Assembly (NCBI GenBank): GCA_032209605.1
Contig: JASFXZ010000010.1
Span: 12,173,385 to 12,237,384 of the forward strand
Direction of reading: 5' to 3'
DNA: 64,000 nt
From: Mactromeris polynyma
Lineage: Eukaryota; Mollusca; Bivalvia; Venerida; Mactridae
Below the pieces are notes generated by a model. That model ran no database searches, was not told the DNA's origin, and saw only the letters and a program-made list of their open reading frames with translations. The position numbers and the translations under genes are program-made. This document shows, piece by piece, positions 12,451 through 24,362 of this stretch. Numbering within the stretch: position 1 is the stretch's first letter; each line of letters starts with the position of its first letter.

Positions 12451-12825
12451 CAGTAAAACTTCGAAACCTCGAACTGCCGTTGGACCTAGCAATTAGTTCG
12501 AGTCATCTAGTGTTCGATGTATCTATGGTATACATGTGTATGTACGAACTGAGTGTTCCCGGTACGAGTGTACAATGCACGATGAAAATTGATAAGATAA
12601 TGAATTACGGGTCGAATTTTGACTAATTTTGAGACTTCGACGGAATTTACTCAGTGCATGAAGACTGAACTTGATAAATTGCTGTTTTAGAATTGTATTC
12701 ACTCTGCAATTCAGTATATAATGAACAATTAACAAATCTTCGCCGGGACTTAAGAAAGAGCCAAATCTGTCCTCGCTGGGACTTAAGAAAGATCCAAAAC
12801 TGTCCGAGGTTTCGAAGTTTTACTG
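12451..12825. mobile_element. Tigger/pogo-like MITE (Tc1/mariner superfamily)
   Basis: A 375-bp element has inverted ends CAGTAAAACTTCGAAACCTC that are identical in both arms, each flanked by TA (12449-12450 and 12826-12827). The identity runs into the flanking TGTA/TACA. A TA target duplication and a CAGTAAAAC start are typical of Tigger/pogo-like elements. There is no transposase. A motif of about 37 bp with GGGACTTAAGAAAG is tandemly doubled next to the right end. Confidence 0.85.
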
Positions 12826-12827
12826 TA

Positions 12828-14278
12828 CATTGAAAGGGGATTTATCCATTTATAAATCTCACTGTGTATGAAGGTAGATTGTATCATAATATAAATAAAT
12901 AACATGTATAGTCGTAGAGCGCAGCAAACACACGTAGAAATGTTATATTCAAATCTAGAAAATTCGTAATATCGGCTCATTTAAAAACCATTTCCATTGT
13001 TTTCTCTGTTTTCGCTCAACTGAGTGTATATGCTATTAGACACACAAGCCACATATCTTAAGTTCATTACAGACACATGACCCCTAATCAGGTACAAGTG
13101 ACGGTTATCAAAATACCATATTTACTTCTCACTGGCATAATTATATATAGTCTTATATGGTCTTATTATTGAGGTTTCACAGTATTTATTCAAGTTTAGC
13201 ATCAACAAACATAATGATAAAAGTTTCAGTTTTTAACGGATATGAATTTTAAAAATTACGAAAAAAGGAAATATAAGTCCAGTCTAATACATACGTACGT
13301 AGGAATTCATAGCATTTAGTTTTTCTTACGATTTACCTTGAACTAATTATTTCAAAAAAAAATTTAGCGGATATTATGAGCTTCGTGTCATGCGTAACAT
13401 GCCTGTTTTAACTGGTTTATGTTTTGTAAAGAAGTTGGTATATAAACTTAGCTAAAACTAAATAAAATCAATCAGGTTAAATCAGGTTAAATCAGATATT
13501 CGACTCTTATTGAATTTTAGCAAATAGTCAATGATTGTATCCGGTGCGGTCCGGTCAATAGGGTTTTGAAGCCACAATGTTAGGTGTAGTGAAATGTTAA
13601 CATGCGCTGTGTTTGGCGGGTATTTAAAAGTAGACAAGTAAAAAATTGCTGCCTGATGCAGCAAAGATGTGTGCACGGCGTGAACAAAATGAAATAGAAC
13701 AAACGCTAATGTGAACTAACAGTATGTGTTTATTATGATTTAATGTGTAACTATATAGTAATGTATATGAAGTATATTTGTAGTTTTAGTGGCAGTTTAT
13801 GAGGAATTAAATAAGGAACACACTAGTTTTTGTATGGAAATATAAATAGAAATTGATAGTGTGGAAAACTTTCATGATAATGAACATCATGCATGTAAAT
13901 TAAGACAACATTATGCATCTGAAAATGCAAACATTGATTTAAACATATTTACATAAATCAATCATTATCATGGTAGAAATAAACAATGATATAATTATTT
14001 ACTAAAAATTAAAAAAACAACAATAATCACTAAATGATATTGCATATCATGTGAAAATGTGAGATCACTTCAGTGTAATTAACAACATGTCAGTGGACAA
14101 ACAGACATCCAGCATCACACACTGAATTAATCTAGCAATGTGTGAATGTAAAATGTGTTAAGACATTTTGAAAGTTAGAAAAATAGTGTAATTTAATGTA
14201 AATGATAGCTAAAAAGTGACACCTGAGAGAACTATAAAACAGGTATAAAACCGATGTTTGGAAGTATAGCAACAATAC
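12828..14278. other. AT-rich intergenic stretch
   Basis: No gene was seen. A short 10-bp repeat (ATCAGGTTAA, about 2.5 copies) lies near 13471. The terminal exon of the lectin pseudogene would be expected here but could not be found. Confidence 0.45.
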
Positions 14279-15497
14279 CTTTCAAATAAGTATTCATATA
14301 TCCCTTGAGAAAGATGTTTTCCTCGCTTGATTATATGTGCACAAGTTGGGCGCTATGTTGACGACAATAATAATGAAATATCAATTTCATTTTCACATAC
14401 ATGTAATTTAAAGATGTATCTGGCTCATCTGAACATAAAATGTTTGAATTGGCTCCATCCAGTATTGTTGTTACATTGGCTAAAACATCCCTAATAAGAG
14501 CCATTGCAATGTAAAACCGATTAAAAAATTATCATATTACTTACAATCAAAACCTGTAAAATAGCCTGATTGTTAACATAACTGGATTTTTTTTTATTTT
14601 GTGATGTACACACATCTTTCTTCAACAAATATGGATTGATGCATTATGAGTTCATTCTTTATAAATCTATGTTTATTGATAGTTTAACCATAGGAAATAT
14701 ATTTTTCGTGTTTGGTTTATTAAACAAATGAACAAAATATGAGCATAGTATTACTTTAAAACGAAGATGCTGTTAAACGCAAATGATCGCTCTAAAGCAT
14801 AAATGAACATATGCATACGGTTGAATAATTTACGCTTCGTTGGTCATACAGATAGAATTCGCCCTACATAAAATTGCTTGTTGACCCATCGGCACAACAT
14901 GTTGACGTAACATCGGAACCAAGTTACCCGCCTTAATTTCTTACACTAAGGCAAATTTGGGTTTACTCCAAGAGTTGTGCGTGGCGCGCACCTATGAACG
15001 AGTAAGTTCTCGGTGAGTACTTTTGCATCGTTTCCATTTTTAAGGGATCGACGTGGACATGGCATGTGGTATGACGTACCCGCACGTATCACTAGTTTGT
15101 CAAAACCATGTTTATTTTAAAAGCAGTTTCCCTGTTTCGAAAACATTTGCGCACAATCCATAATGTTTGGAAGGTGGATTGTGGTGCGGTTCTATGTTGG
15201 AACGGCTCTGGACGCATGTCTAGTTGCCTGTCTAAAAATAGAAAATATCGGGTTTGCGCAAGTTACAAAGCAGAGGGTGATTATAAGCGTCCGGTGCTCA
15301 AGGAGTATAGCATGATAAGTGACATTATTAATACAATTATTGCATTGTGTTAATAAGTGTGCTGTTTCTACATCTATACATTAGTACACTCGTACATACC
15401 TCGGCCTCGGTAAAGTGTACACTGTATGTTCCGAACAAATAACATGAACCTTGAAAGGCCAACCATCCATCATGACAGTCCGTAGCCAAGCAACTTT
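14279..15497 (-). pseudogene. C-type lectin domain pseudogene (dead paralogue of the 20-21 kb gene)
   Basis: Exon 15497-15400 still encodes the start of a C-type lectin domain (SCLATDCHDGWLAFQGSCY, then FTEAE) with an intact donor GAG|GTATGT and the same 98-nt length as in the paralogue. The middle exon (about 14373-14279) is broken in three ways. The acceptor AG is gone (ATTTCATTATTATTG instead of ATTTCAG|CATTATTG). A TAA stands where the paralogue has GAG in the HIES motif. An extra base precedes the donor. The terminal exon with the WLGM...WADVPC half is absent. Surrounding intron and SINE sequence matches the other copy, so this is a segmental duplicate that has decayed. Confidence 0.85.
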
Positions 15498-15625
15498 CTG
15501 AAATTTCAGTTTGCTTTTTAATTTTAGTTTCCAAATCTGAATTTTCCAAAGAGCTACAGAGAATGTGTATTTTGATAATGCGGACAAACACCTAGTTGAT
15601 ACCAAAGTTCACTATGGAATCAATC

Positions 15626-15790
15626 TGCCAAGTGAGCTAGCCGTAGAGCGCTCGACTGCTAATCTAGAGGTCGTAGGTTCGAAACCAGGGCAATGCATAT
15701 GTTCGTCATTGACAATTTTACCGAAAATAATGCATCCAAAGTCATTTGTCCTCCACATCTGAACTCTGATCAACCTGGAATAGTTGTAAG
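15626..15790 (+). repeat. tRNA-derived SINE (family B)
   Basis: It starts with a tRNA-like head (GAGCTAGCCGTAGAGCGCTC, then GGTCGTAGGTTCGAAACC, a pol III B-box) and a non-tRNA body. A homologous copy lies at 21598-21800 at the matching place in the duplicated lectin locus, so it was inserted before the duplication. Confidence 0.65.
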
Positions 15791-16859
15791 TTGCTTCGAA
15801 GGAACATGCTAGTAATTGTTGTTAACCCAGGAGTACTGGATATGTCAACTGACGGCCGTTTAACAGAATACTGTTCATATACGGCATAAACCCCCAAACA
15901 AACACCTCAATAGCTTATCTTTATAATAGCTTCAGTCTGGATAACTTTTCCAAACACGATAATAGTTCACAGGTTAAAGTTCATAACAGTAAAATGGCAA
16001 ACAAAACGTGTCACAACTACAGTCATAGTGTGTGCGCATCAACATTGATCACTCTGTCTCGGTATTCATCATTTATAAGTATGTCATGTTGTCAGTAATA
16101 ATTTTAACATACAATGAAGAATTTTAGTAATCTTTGAAAAGTTAACTTCAATGTATTCAGCGAAAAAAAAACATGTAGAAAATTCGTGATCGTAAAATCT
16201 CCACATGAGGCTACTACATTTTTTCTGCTTCCAGTAAGTGTTTGTCTTTACCTGTGTTCAATACAATATACGTTGAATAATGGTGTTACTAAGAGGAATT
16301 ACGAGACACCACCTCTATCTATATATTTGTATAGAATACACGGGCATAGCCAATAAATGTATCTCCTGCATTTGTATGAACACATATATATACTGAACAA
16401 AACTTCTAAATAGACTATTTTTATATCTCAATATCGAGAGAAGCAGTTGTTTGACCACTGTGATATTTTTCACACTGTACCCAACCGCTAGCTTCGTTTC
16501 GGTCTGTGATTTTCACTGCAGTGGAACATCCAGTGCACGAGTTTTACTGGGTTCGCGCGTTTTCTAGTAATTGGCACGTGCAACTCAAAATTCGACCGAA
16601 AATCGACAATATAGTGTTCCTCGTTTTCTGTATACATGTAGATAAATACATCAGAAAAACATTTGAAAATATTAACTTGGCGCGTATGACGAGAAACAAA
16701 GGGATCGAGCAATAGGAATGATTGAAGCAGGAATGTTCAATAGACAGGAAAATCAACATTTAAAGGCGTTTTTAATTTATTTAAGTTTGAATAACATCTC
16801 ATTTGATTTATACCGTACAGAAAACATTTACATGGTATTTTGCAGATTTTGAAAGGTGG
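15791..16859. other. Intergenic stretch
   Basis: Part of the early section continues the homology with the second lectin copy. The rest shows no gene or recognisable element. Confidence 0.4.
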
Positions 16860-17100
16860 TTTGTTTTGTTTGCAGATCGCTCGAACGTTCAGGCGCTGTA
16901 TCACAACACTTTTCAATCTTATTCTGAAGTATCTGGCGACCGGATGTACAGCCGACCTGCCTCAGTAACTACTGGCAGGGTAACTAGAGCTCAAGACAAT
17001 TACATTGTTCTACAACATATGAGAGACCGATTTAAAACAGCCCAGTCTACGACAGTTACCACAGTTGGCACTCGCATATGTGGACATACGCGGTATTGAA
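16860..17100 (+). pseudogene. Tc1-like transposase fragment
   Basis: Two plus frames together resemble the N-terminal helix-turn-helix region of a Tc1-family transposase: first QIARTFRRCITTLFNLILKY, then, after a frameshift, VTTGRVTRAQDNYIVLQHMR and DRFKTAQSTT. No catalytic DDE region follows. It is a short dead remnant. Confidence 0.6.
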
Positions 17101-17562
17101 GACGCATCGAAAGAGTACAGAAATACTGTGATTTTGAAACCGACGAGTGCTTTCACTGACTTCACTGAAAATGTTACGTCTAACGTATATACGATTATCA
17201 AATATATGTTCGAAATCAAAGTGACCAGCAAAGACCATGTGTCAGCGTCATTTGAGGTCAATGAATTTAAACATTAACGGTTGTTCATTTTTATAATAAA
17301 CGATAAAGAAATTAAGGTGACTAGATTTAAATGCATGTTATGATACTGCTTCTACTCTTGTTATTTCATTCAACTGACTAAAACATTTATCAACTCATTC
17401 ATGCCGAGATACAGCGGTGCGTAAGTCAAACAAATATAAATTTCAAAATCGGAACAAATTTTGGACAGTCGAATTTTGTTTGTATTCGTTCGTATGTATG
17501 CTTGTGCTGCACATCGTTACGGACATGTAACTAGACTTTAAATGCTGACGAAATACTGTCGT

Positions 17563-17690
17563 CTGCAGAAATGGGATGATTGGCGAATGTCCTTCAACCC
17601 CTCCAAGTTTGAAGTTGTCCGATTCACCTAGAAACGCAACCCAATCAAGGCCAACTACACCCACTGCAATATCACGCAATGTATATCTAG
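17563..17690 (+). pseudogene. LINE reverse-transcriptase fragment
   Basis: The plus frame reads WDDWRMSFNPSKFEVVRFT, a stop, then KRNPIKANYTHC. This is the post-catalytic W..W.M.FN.SK.EV block of jockey-type reverse transcriptases. It contains an in-frame TAG and is only about 40 codons long. Confidence 0.6.
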
Positions 17691-17714
17691 CAATCATTTT
17701 GAAGAATACAGTAC

Positions 17715-17884
17715 ATTATGTGTCACACGTTGTTTCTTCGGCCGACATGATTTTGCTGTATTGTCAACAGACTGTACCCCATAATAAAATTTCTTTTTCC
17801 ATCTACGAACCGTCTCATAAGACACCTAACCGGACCCATAAACACGAGTAATTTCGGCACAAATTTCTTTGTAACCAACAATGT
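17715..17884 (-). pseudogene. mariner-type transposase fragment
   Basis: The minus strand reads YKEICAEITRVYG, a stop, then VSYETVRRWKKKF and SVDNTAKSCRPKK. This is the helix-turn-helix and GRP-like linker of mariner transposases. An internal TAG and the lack of a catalytic region show it is dead. Confidence 0.6.
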
Positions 17885-17964
17885 AATTCGATTTCCGTAA
17901 CGCCTTATCAACAGCGTTGAACAATTAAAGACTTGCCAATCTATATGGGTTCATAAACATTGCA

Positions 17965-18145
17965 TCGCTCGGTTTGACTGCCAGCGACCGACTTCTTTCC
18001 CACTTCCCAATTGAATCAGTGGTGGAAGGTAAATTACCTCATACAGATTATTTAATTAAATCACACACGGCCGAACTCGGATTCGAACCTGGGACATTCG
18101 GACTGATAGTCAAGAGGTTTTCATGTACACTAGCCGAATCGGCTG
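17965..18145 (-). repeat. tRNA-derived SINE (family C)
   Basis: The minus strand carries a tRNA-like head: GCCGATTCGGCTAGTGTACA at the start, then CCCAGGTTCGAATCCGAG with a B-box. The body is shared with a diverged copy at about 30700-30845. Confidence 0.55.
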
Positions 18146-18380
18146 AAAGGTTTAGGACTAAGTTGAACAGTAGCTATATATGTCATAGTCTCTGTAGTAT
18201 TTTAGCAACGTCTTAAACAGTTTTATCATGAAATTGTCTGAAATCATACACTGATGTACACGAGATTTTGTGAGTAAACAGTGATTTAAAATGTAAATTT
18301 TGTAACCCAATTAGTGGAAACATTTACATAACAATTTGGTTATGTTAAGTGTTGGAATTTCGTACCACTGACATAGAGAA

Positions 18381-18473
18381 ATTATCGTAGTCAGGTCTTT
18401 CTGTGCACGTGGACAGGTCAAAGAAGAAGAACAGACCTGTCCACGTGCACAGAAAGACCTGGTCACGATAATT
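18381..18473. repeat. Long near-perfect hairpin
   Basis: The left arm (18381-18419) and right arm (18434-18473) are inverted copies of about 39 bases centred on GGTCTTTCTGTGCACGTGGA. The loop of about 14 bases is rich in AAG. Only one or two mismatches are visible. It shows no sign of being a transposon end or gene. Confidence 0.85.
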
Positions 18474-18763
18474 CTTTTGTTCAAGCTGGTATTTCAAAAT
18501 AATATAGACCTAAGTTAAACAAAAGAGGCGGTGTGTAAGTTGATCTTAAAACATAATTGTGATTAGATCCGTAAATTGTTATGTTTACTCAATTGTTGTT
18601 TTTAATGTTTCAATGAAATATGTATTAAATAATCCTTGCCTAAAGTTGTTGTTGTTTCAAAATAAAGTGTGAAGTTCTCTGGTATTGTACATATTGGTCA
18701 GCTTCTCCATACAATGTAATCAGAACGACTCAATGGTTTCCACTCCATTAATCTGTCACTGTT

Positions 18764-18795
18764 GGTCGGTCGGTCGGTCGGTCGGTCGGTCGGTC
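18764..18795. repeat. (GGTC)8 microsatellite
   Basis: Eight uninterrupted GGTC units, followed by a degenerate TCTG. Confidence 0.97.
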
Positions 18796-20075
18796 TGTTA
18801 ACAAAAACTTGGATTCTCTCTAAGATTCATTGACCGAACTGCTTCTACAGTTTTTGAAACTTTTCATGAAACTTCACACTATTAATGATGAGTAGTGTGT
18901 GACTTGTTTAACCACATTCCAGATATTTTTACGTTGTAAGTTTACCATCTGTGACTTAACTTTTGTCTAACCTAACAAAGCGGTATTGCAGGGGTATAAA
19001 ACTTCGTCCGTGATAGCTGTAGTTTTACCTTAACGTACTGGTTGTGGCTTACCGTCCACAGTGCTTTGACATTATGTTCGACAACCACCAACTTCAGTCA
19101 TCTTAGAAAGATTACGCTGCTTCGTTTATTATACAAGTTTGGCCAGGTCAAAAATACTATTTCCTCAGGAACAGATAAATAAAACAACGGTTTGTATGTT
19201 TTACTAATTTTAATGACACCGTTTAAACACATTTCACACACTTCAATGCGAAGATCTATCCAACCACAGCAGGGATAGTGTCTCCACTGTTAAATATAAA
19301 ACATCATGCGTTTGATTGATCGGATTTGAGTGTAGCTTCAATTTAAACAGCTGGCACTGGACGCCGACACTGGATTTATAACCTTAGTCCCCGGTCAGAC
19401 GTTTTCACTCATTCTGCATTCTGAATATCATTTGTTATCAATTTTCTTTCAGATTTAATAACCTATTTAGTGGTGTTTGCTGATTAGTATTTACTTATTC
19501 AATACTCGACGCACTTAAATCTCAGGTTTACACTCAGACCGCAAACAAGGTTGCCTATAAAGAATACCAAGTAACCTGTATGGCCTGTATATAATCTAGT
19601 CCACTTTCCTATACTTCCCAACTCAGTCTGAGAAGTGTATCTTAGTTCTGACCGCTGAGGTTATATTTCTAGCCATAGATGACTGATAAGTGTTGTGATG
19701 AAACATCTGTATAGTATTTTGGCTTAAGTAGTAGTATAGTTAAGAAATTAAAAACATGCAGTAGCTGCAAACATACTAAAAAAGAAGCATCAATGTCAAG
19801 AAAATGCATTAAACACTTACAAGTATGCAAGACAAAATTAAAATCTCTTTCCACATTATAAAGTTAAAATTTATAACGTTTGTTGGATATTTCAAGACAA
19901 CAGGCTAGTCTCTATCAATATTTGACCATTTACATTTATTCAGAGTGGATGCAATTTGTTTCTTGAAACAGTTACCGCACTTCCCCTTGTATCCATGGTA
20001 ACTGCAATACGAGCTGCTGGTAGCAAGAAATGGATACGTTTCTGGCATTCTGAACATTATGTCTCTGATTCAAAC
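18796..20075. other. Intergenic stretch downstream of the lectin gene
   Basis: No exon or recognisable element. It would contain the 3' UTR and polyadenylation site of the minus-strand lectin gene, if the stop at 20076 is used. Confidence 0.4.
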
Positions 20076-21446
20076 CTACCTTTGCTCACACAACGCTCTC
20101 CTGTTGGATGCACACGGGACATCAGCCCACTGATGATGAAGAGTGTGATGCATTACGGCACAGTCTTCTCCTCCTCTTGCGTTTTGGGGTTCGGTGGATC
20201 CCCAGTCGTCATATTCCAAACGTCCGTTGTCGTCAGTCCACCTCCAAAGTCCTTCGGCAATTTCGTCTGTCATACCCAACCAAAAGTCGTTGGTACCTAA
20301 TACGAAGAACGAAAAACATTAGTTACTTAATATACACTGTACTTAAATATAGTGTGAAATTGCTAACAATACATTTAAATCCGTCCTATTCATAATATTT
20401 CAGATATTCTTCCGCAAAATGGTTATACATGTAGCTTCTGTTTTCAGTGAATTACGTTCATGTCGATGGGTCTGCTTATATGTAAGTTGGTAATAGTAAA
20501 CCTTAGATCAGAATGTTAGTATGTTGTCTCCTAAAACAACTCATTGAACAATATAAAGGTAATGTATAGAGTTCGCAATATTTGAAATTATAGTAACAAT
20601 ACCTTTAAAATAAGTATCTATATATCCCTTGAGAAAGTTGTTTTCTTCGCCCGACTCTATGTGCACAAGATGGGCGTTGTGCTGACGACAATAATGCTGA
20701 AATATCATTTTTATATACATTGTACATATAATTTAAAAACGATGAGGCTGTTTAAAAGCAGTGATCGGTCGACAGCATAACTTAACATTGCCTTGGTTGC
20801 TGGAATCCTGTAACTGTATGTTAAAAATCTGTAATCTTGTATAAATTGTATTTATTATATGAATATGTATATATTTAACCCAGATATTATGTACGTTTGT
20901 ATACAATGTGCTTCGTTGACCAGATAGTACAGAAAGACATTGTATAGTTGCTCGTTGGCCCATAGGCTCAACGCAACAAAGTTATCCGCTAACATTCCTT
21001 TCGCTTAGCTAACGATTCACTGACACGAATTACGTTTGGCTAAATCCAAGGGTGGTCATCATCCCGTATTGACGACAAACATTTCGTAATTTTACAACGT
21101 TTCTAATTTTAATGGATCGATGCGGAAATGATATGTGATCAACCGTTACCGCACACTTCATAAGAGTTTGCATTTTTAAAGTAGTGTCCAATTTTCGATA
21201 CTATTTGTACACAATCCATAATGTTGGGGATGTGGATTGGTGTGCAATTCTACGATGGCATGAAAAGCCAAGTTATTCATACAATTGAATCGTTGTGTTA
21301 AGGAGATTCGCCAAATCTACAGCTATACATTAGTACACTCGTACATACCTCGGCCTCCGTAAAATGAATCCCGTCTGCTCCGAACCAATAACACGAACCT
21401 TCAAAGGCCAACCATCCATCCTGACAGTCCGTTGCCAAGCAACACA
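20076..21446 (-). CDS. C-type lectin domain protein (three CTLD exons)
   Basis: Three phase-consistent exons make a whole C-type lectin domain. 21446-21349 encodes CCLATDCQDGWLAFEGSCYW...FTEAE. 20696-20603 encodes HYCRQHNAHLVHIESGEEN...FK. 20296-20076 encodes TNDFWLGMTDE...WADVPCASNRRALCEQR. The hallmarks are present: paired cysteines, the WLGM core and a WxDVxC end. At the Ca2+/sugar site the triplet is EPQ, neither the EPN of mannose-type nor the QPD of galactose-type lectins, and WND is WAD, so sugar preference is unclear. Single-CTLD proteins in molluscs are usually secreted pattern-recognition lectins. No signal-peptide exon was located, although a codon run starting MYVRIIKMHILCC lies upstream. 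The final TAG overlaps a good donor (CAAAG|GTAGGT), so the protein may continue into another exon. Intact splice sites contrast with the dead copy at 14.3-15.5 kb. Confidence 0.82.
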
Positions 21447-21800
21447 CTGAAATGTCATAGTTTTATTTTAAGCATTGCCGAACTGTGAACACTTTTAGTT
21501 TCCAAATCGTAACTCTCGAAGGAGCAACAGAGAATGTGCATTTTGATAATGCGGACATACATCTTGTTGATGTGAAAATAAACTTTGGAATCGGCCCGTC
21601 CAGTTAGCTAGCCGGTAGTGTACTCGACTGTTAATCTAAAGGTCGTATGTTCGAAACTCGGACAAGGCATATGTTCTTCTGTAACAATTTGACTGACGAT
21701 AATGCATCCAAAGTCGTTTGTCCTCCGCCTCTGATTTACCTGTGGAAATTGTAAGTTGCCTCGGAGGAACAGGCTAGTACTTGTTTATAACGCAGGAGTG
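20590..21800. repeat. Second copy of the duplicated lectin locus
   Basis: Exons, intron sequence and the downstream SINE match 14270-15790 in the same order and orientation with many substitutions and indels. Shared intron landmarks include ACAATCCATAATGTT and CATTAGTACACTCGTACATA. This is an old tandem duplication. The SINE part here is at 21598-21800. Confidence 0.8.
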
Positions 21801-21860
21801 TTGGATATGTCAACTGACCGCCGTACAACAAAATACTACTTTGCAATGGCATAAATACCG

Positions 21861-21884
21861 AAACAAACAAACAAACAAACAAAC
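21861..21884. repeat. (AAAC)6 microsatellite
   Basis: Six perfect AAAC units. Confidence 0.95.
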
Positions 21885-22011
21885 ACATTAATAGCTTCAG
21901 TCTCGCTAACTCCTTAAAGTTTATATCATTAAAATTGCAAACAAAACGCGTATCAACTGCATTCATATCATGTGCGCCTCTACATTGTCAGAAACATTTG
22001 TGACTTTTGTT

Positions 22012-22300
22012 TATTCAAGTTTATTTACAGATTCTGCATAAGGCCCGAATAAGGCAGCATTAGCAACAATACTGTTTACATTCATTGAATACAGAGTGTC
22101 ACATGACAAAAAGGAAACGACTATATATAATATATACATGTACATGTACATTCATATACGGAGTAGCAACATTACAATCACAACAACAGAAATAAACAAG
22201 ACATATTCACATAAGAGTTCCTGACATACATAGAATGTCTACCATATATAGAGAATTTTGACCACTATGTCAAAGTAACGACTCATTTGTAGTCATTTCA
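22012..22300 (-). mobile_element. Probable LINE 3' end
   Basis: On the minus strand the sequence ends GGCCTTATGCAGAATCTGTA, then AATAAACTTGAATAAAC. This is the same layout (GGCC..., AATAAACT, short repeated tail) as the 3' end of the LINE at 49.6 kb. It has no coding part. The 5' limit is arbitrary. Confidence 0.4.
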
Positions 22301-22550
22301 GACGCTTTCTTCTCCTGGACACATCCATCTCCGTATGACAAAACGTACAGCTGATTTTACGAGTATAACAGTGAAATCAAATATTTATCGCGATTCAGGC
22401 CGAACACGGATAAGTGCCAACCTTTATCTTCCCTAAAAGTGCTGTTCGAAAGCCCATAGAGATCGCTTAAATATTGCATTGATCATAAAAAGAAGAATGG
22501 CGTTGTGCCATGGGGCAGTATGTCGTGTTGCCGCTAATAATTTACACATT

Positions 22551-22694
22551 CAGGGTGTCTCAAAATATATGTTACCATTTCAAATGTCTGTCATTATGTA
22601 TACAAATTAGTATTCTGATTTATTTCAAGAGTTATTAACATCAATATAGAAATATTATCATTTAAAATGGTAACATAAATTATGGGACACCCTG
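22551..22694. mobile_element. Short Tc1/mariner-like MITE
   Basis: The ends CAGGGTGTCTCAAAATATAT and, inverted, CAGGGTGTCCCATAATTTAT continue as matching GTTACCATTT arms on both sides. Total length is 144 bp with no coding capacity. The right flank begins TA, and the left flank is not a clean TA. Confidence 0.75.
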
Positions 22695-23199
22695 TACTTA
22701 CGAACTTTTCTTAATATGACTTCAATTTATTTAGCGAAAAAAAAACATACAGAAAAATCTTTATCGCAAAATTAACATAATCTCCACTTGAGGCTTCTAC
22801 ATTTGTGTTAGCCTCAGAATAAACGGAGGTTTTATTGGCAGGGGGAGGTTTGAACGCTCAAGATATTGTTCTCTTGTTGATCGAAGATACTTTCTTCCAA
22901 TCTTACTCAGGAGCTGGTTCACACAAACCAAATCATTTCAAATTGTTTCTGAACAACAAACTGCTCTCAAATGTTTGTGCACCGGCACAAGTAGACGAAA
23001 ATGGGAGCCGGACAAACCTCTCCTGTCACTGACAAGAAAAAAGGCCCTCCAGCACCGAACTAGTACGAAATGTACACTCACAATAAGAGGATATAGTAGA
23101 AATAAACTGTTTGCGCATGTAATTTTTCAACCCTGTTGGATGGTTTTGTCCTAACACATACAATTATGGAAGTGGTTTTGTCCGAAAGGGAAGTTGCTC
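22695..23199. other. Intergenic stretch
   Basis: No exon with support. An open frame at 22835 has no recognisable domain or splice context. Confidence 0.35.
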
Positions 23200-23480
23200 T
23201 ACGAACACTGATCCATGTTCATGTAAATGTCAGGGACAGACATCAAAGGTTTATAAGGGCTGCTCAGCATCAGCAATGCAACCAAAGACACTGGTGCAGT
23301 ATCCGATATAGTGATGAATCAAGATTGAACATAGCCTTATGTCGTGTTTATCGGTGGTGTTAAAGAGCGTCGAAGTCAGTATTATTTGGACTAATATGAT
23401 CGTTTTTGACGATGGCAGTATTTGTTTATTGGAAGGCTTTTTCAGAATGAAAACGTATTTTGAGTGTCATGGATTGATCT
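23200..23480 (+). pseudogene. Tc1-like transposase catalytic fragment
   Basis: The plus frame reads RDRHQRFIRAAQHQQC, then WCSIRYSDESRLNIA and VYRW. This is the Tc1-family block around the second catalytic aspartate (consensus W..V.FSDESRF). The following sequence shows scattered frame-shifted similarity to the GG.VMVWG block. The N-terminus and the final catalytic residue are missing. Confidence 0.6.
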
Positions 23481-24246
23481 GATGTGGACGTTTCTTTATG
23501 TCTGGTATACGTGCTTGATAAATGTCATTCACCTTATACTAACAATCAAAATAATTGCATCAGTAACCTGCGTAACCATGGTCAGCTGTTGGACAGTAAA
23601 CTGTTTCTATAAAATCACAAAAACAAGTTTGACTTATCTATTGTAATTTTAGAACATGTATGAGCATAAGTCTATGAAAGTTTTCATAACTAACATTTTA
23701 TCTTTCATCGACCTGCTATGAAAATGACGTTATTTTAAGGTCAAATTAATTGTGTTTCTCTCTAACTATATTAAAATGTTGTATAATTTTGCGCCTTATC
23801 ACGAGTGATCGAAATATAAGCCGATTTGCGGTCGGAGGTCATTACACTATAATAGAATTAATTAAACACTCACCAAGTATCTTAACGATGATGAACACGA
23901 ACAGGAACATTCCTCCTCAACTTGAGATATATAGTGATAGTGTATATACAATGTATATGTACTGCAGTAGAAGGTCTATAAACAAGATAAGACTAGATAG
24001 TCCGACATTGTAAGTTCACGACTCGTTCCAATGAATATGCCCTTTTGCTGTAGACACGTTTCTATAGTGTACTGACTTGCACTTATATTTATTGACTTAT
24101 GTATGTCGCGTTCCCTGTAGCAACTTATTCTCTCTTTTAAAGTTATTTATATTTTAATGCCGGAATAAATTTCCTAACGCCGGTTTTCTTGCCAAATCAG
24201 TATTATATAAAATCGTTATTGTTTACAGTCGTTATAATATTTAACT

Positions 24247-24362
24247 CGGAATGATGTGCCGTATCGACATAAATATATAAAAATCTGTATGATATGCCAT
24301 ATCGACATTAACAAAAATCGGTATTGCGTGCCTTGTCGACATTGTATCGAAATTGTGTGCCA
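24247..24362. repeat. Degenerate tandem repeat, about three units
   Basis: GATGTGCCGTATCGACAT, GATATGCCATATCGACAT and GCGTGCCTTGTCGACAT recur at about 40-50 bp spacing, with AAAATC spacers. Confidence 0.6.

Noticed and set aside
15108..15353. Plus-strand 81-codon frame
   Set aside because: It lies in the duplicated lectin intron. The matching part at 21.17-21.3 kb is not open, so it is not conserved as coding.
19956..20300. Plus-strand 114-codon frame
   Set aside because: It is antisense to the terminal C-type lectin exon, which has domain motifs and a phased acceptor.
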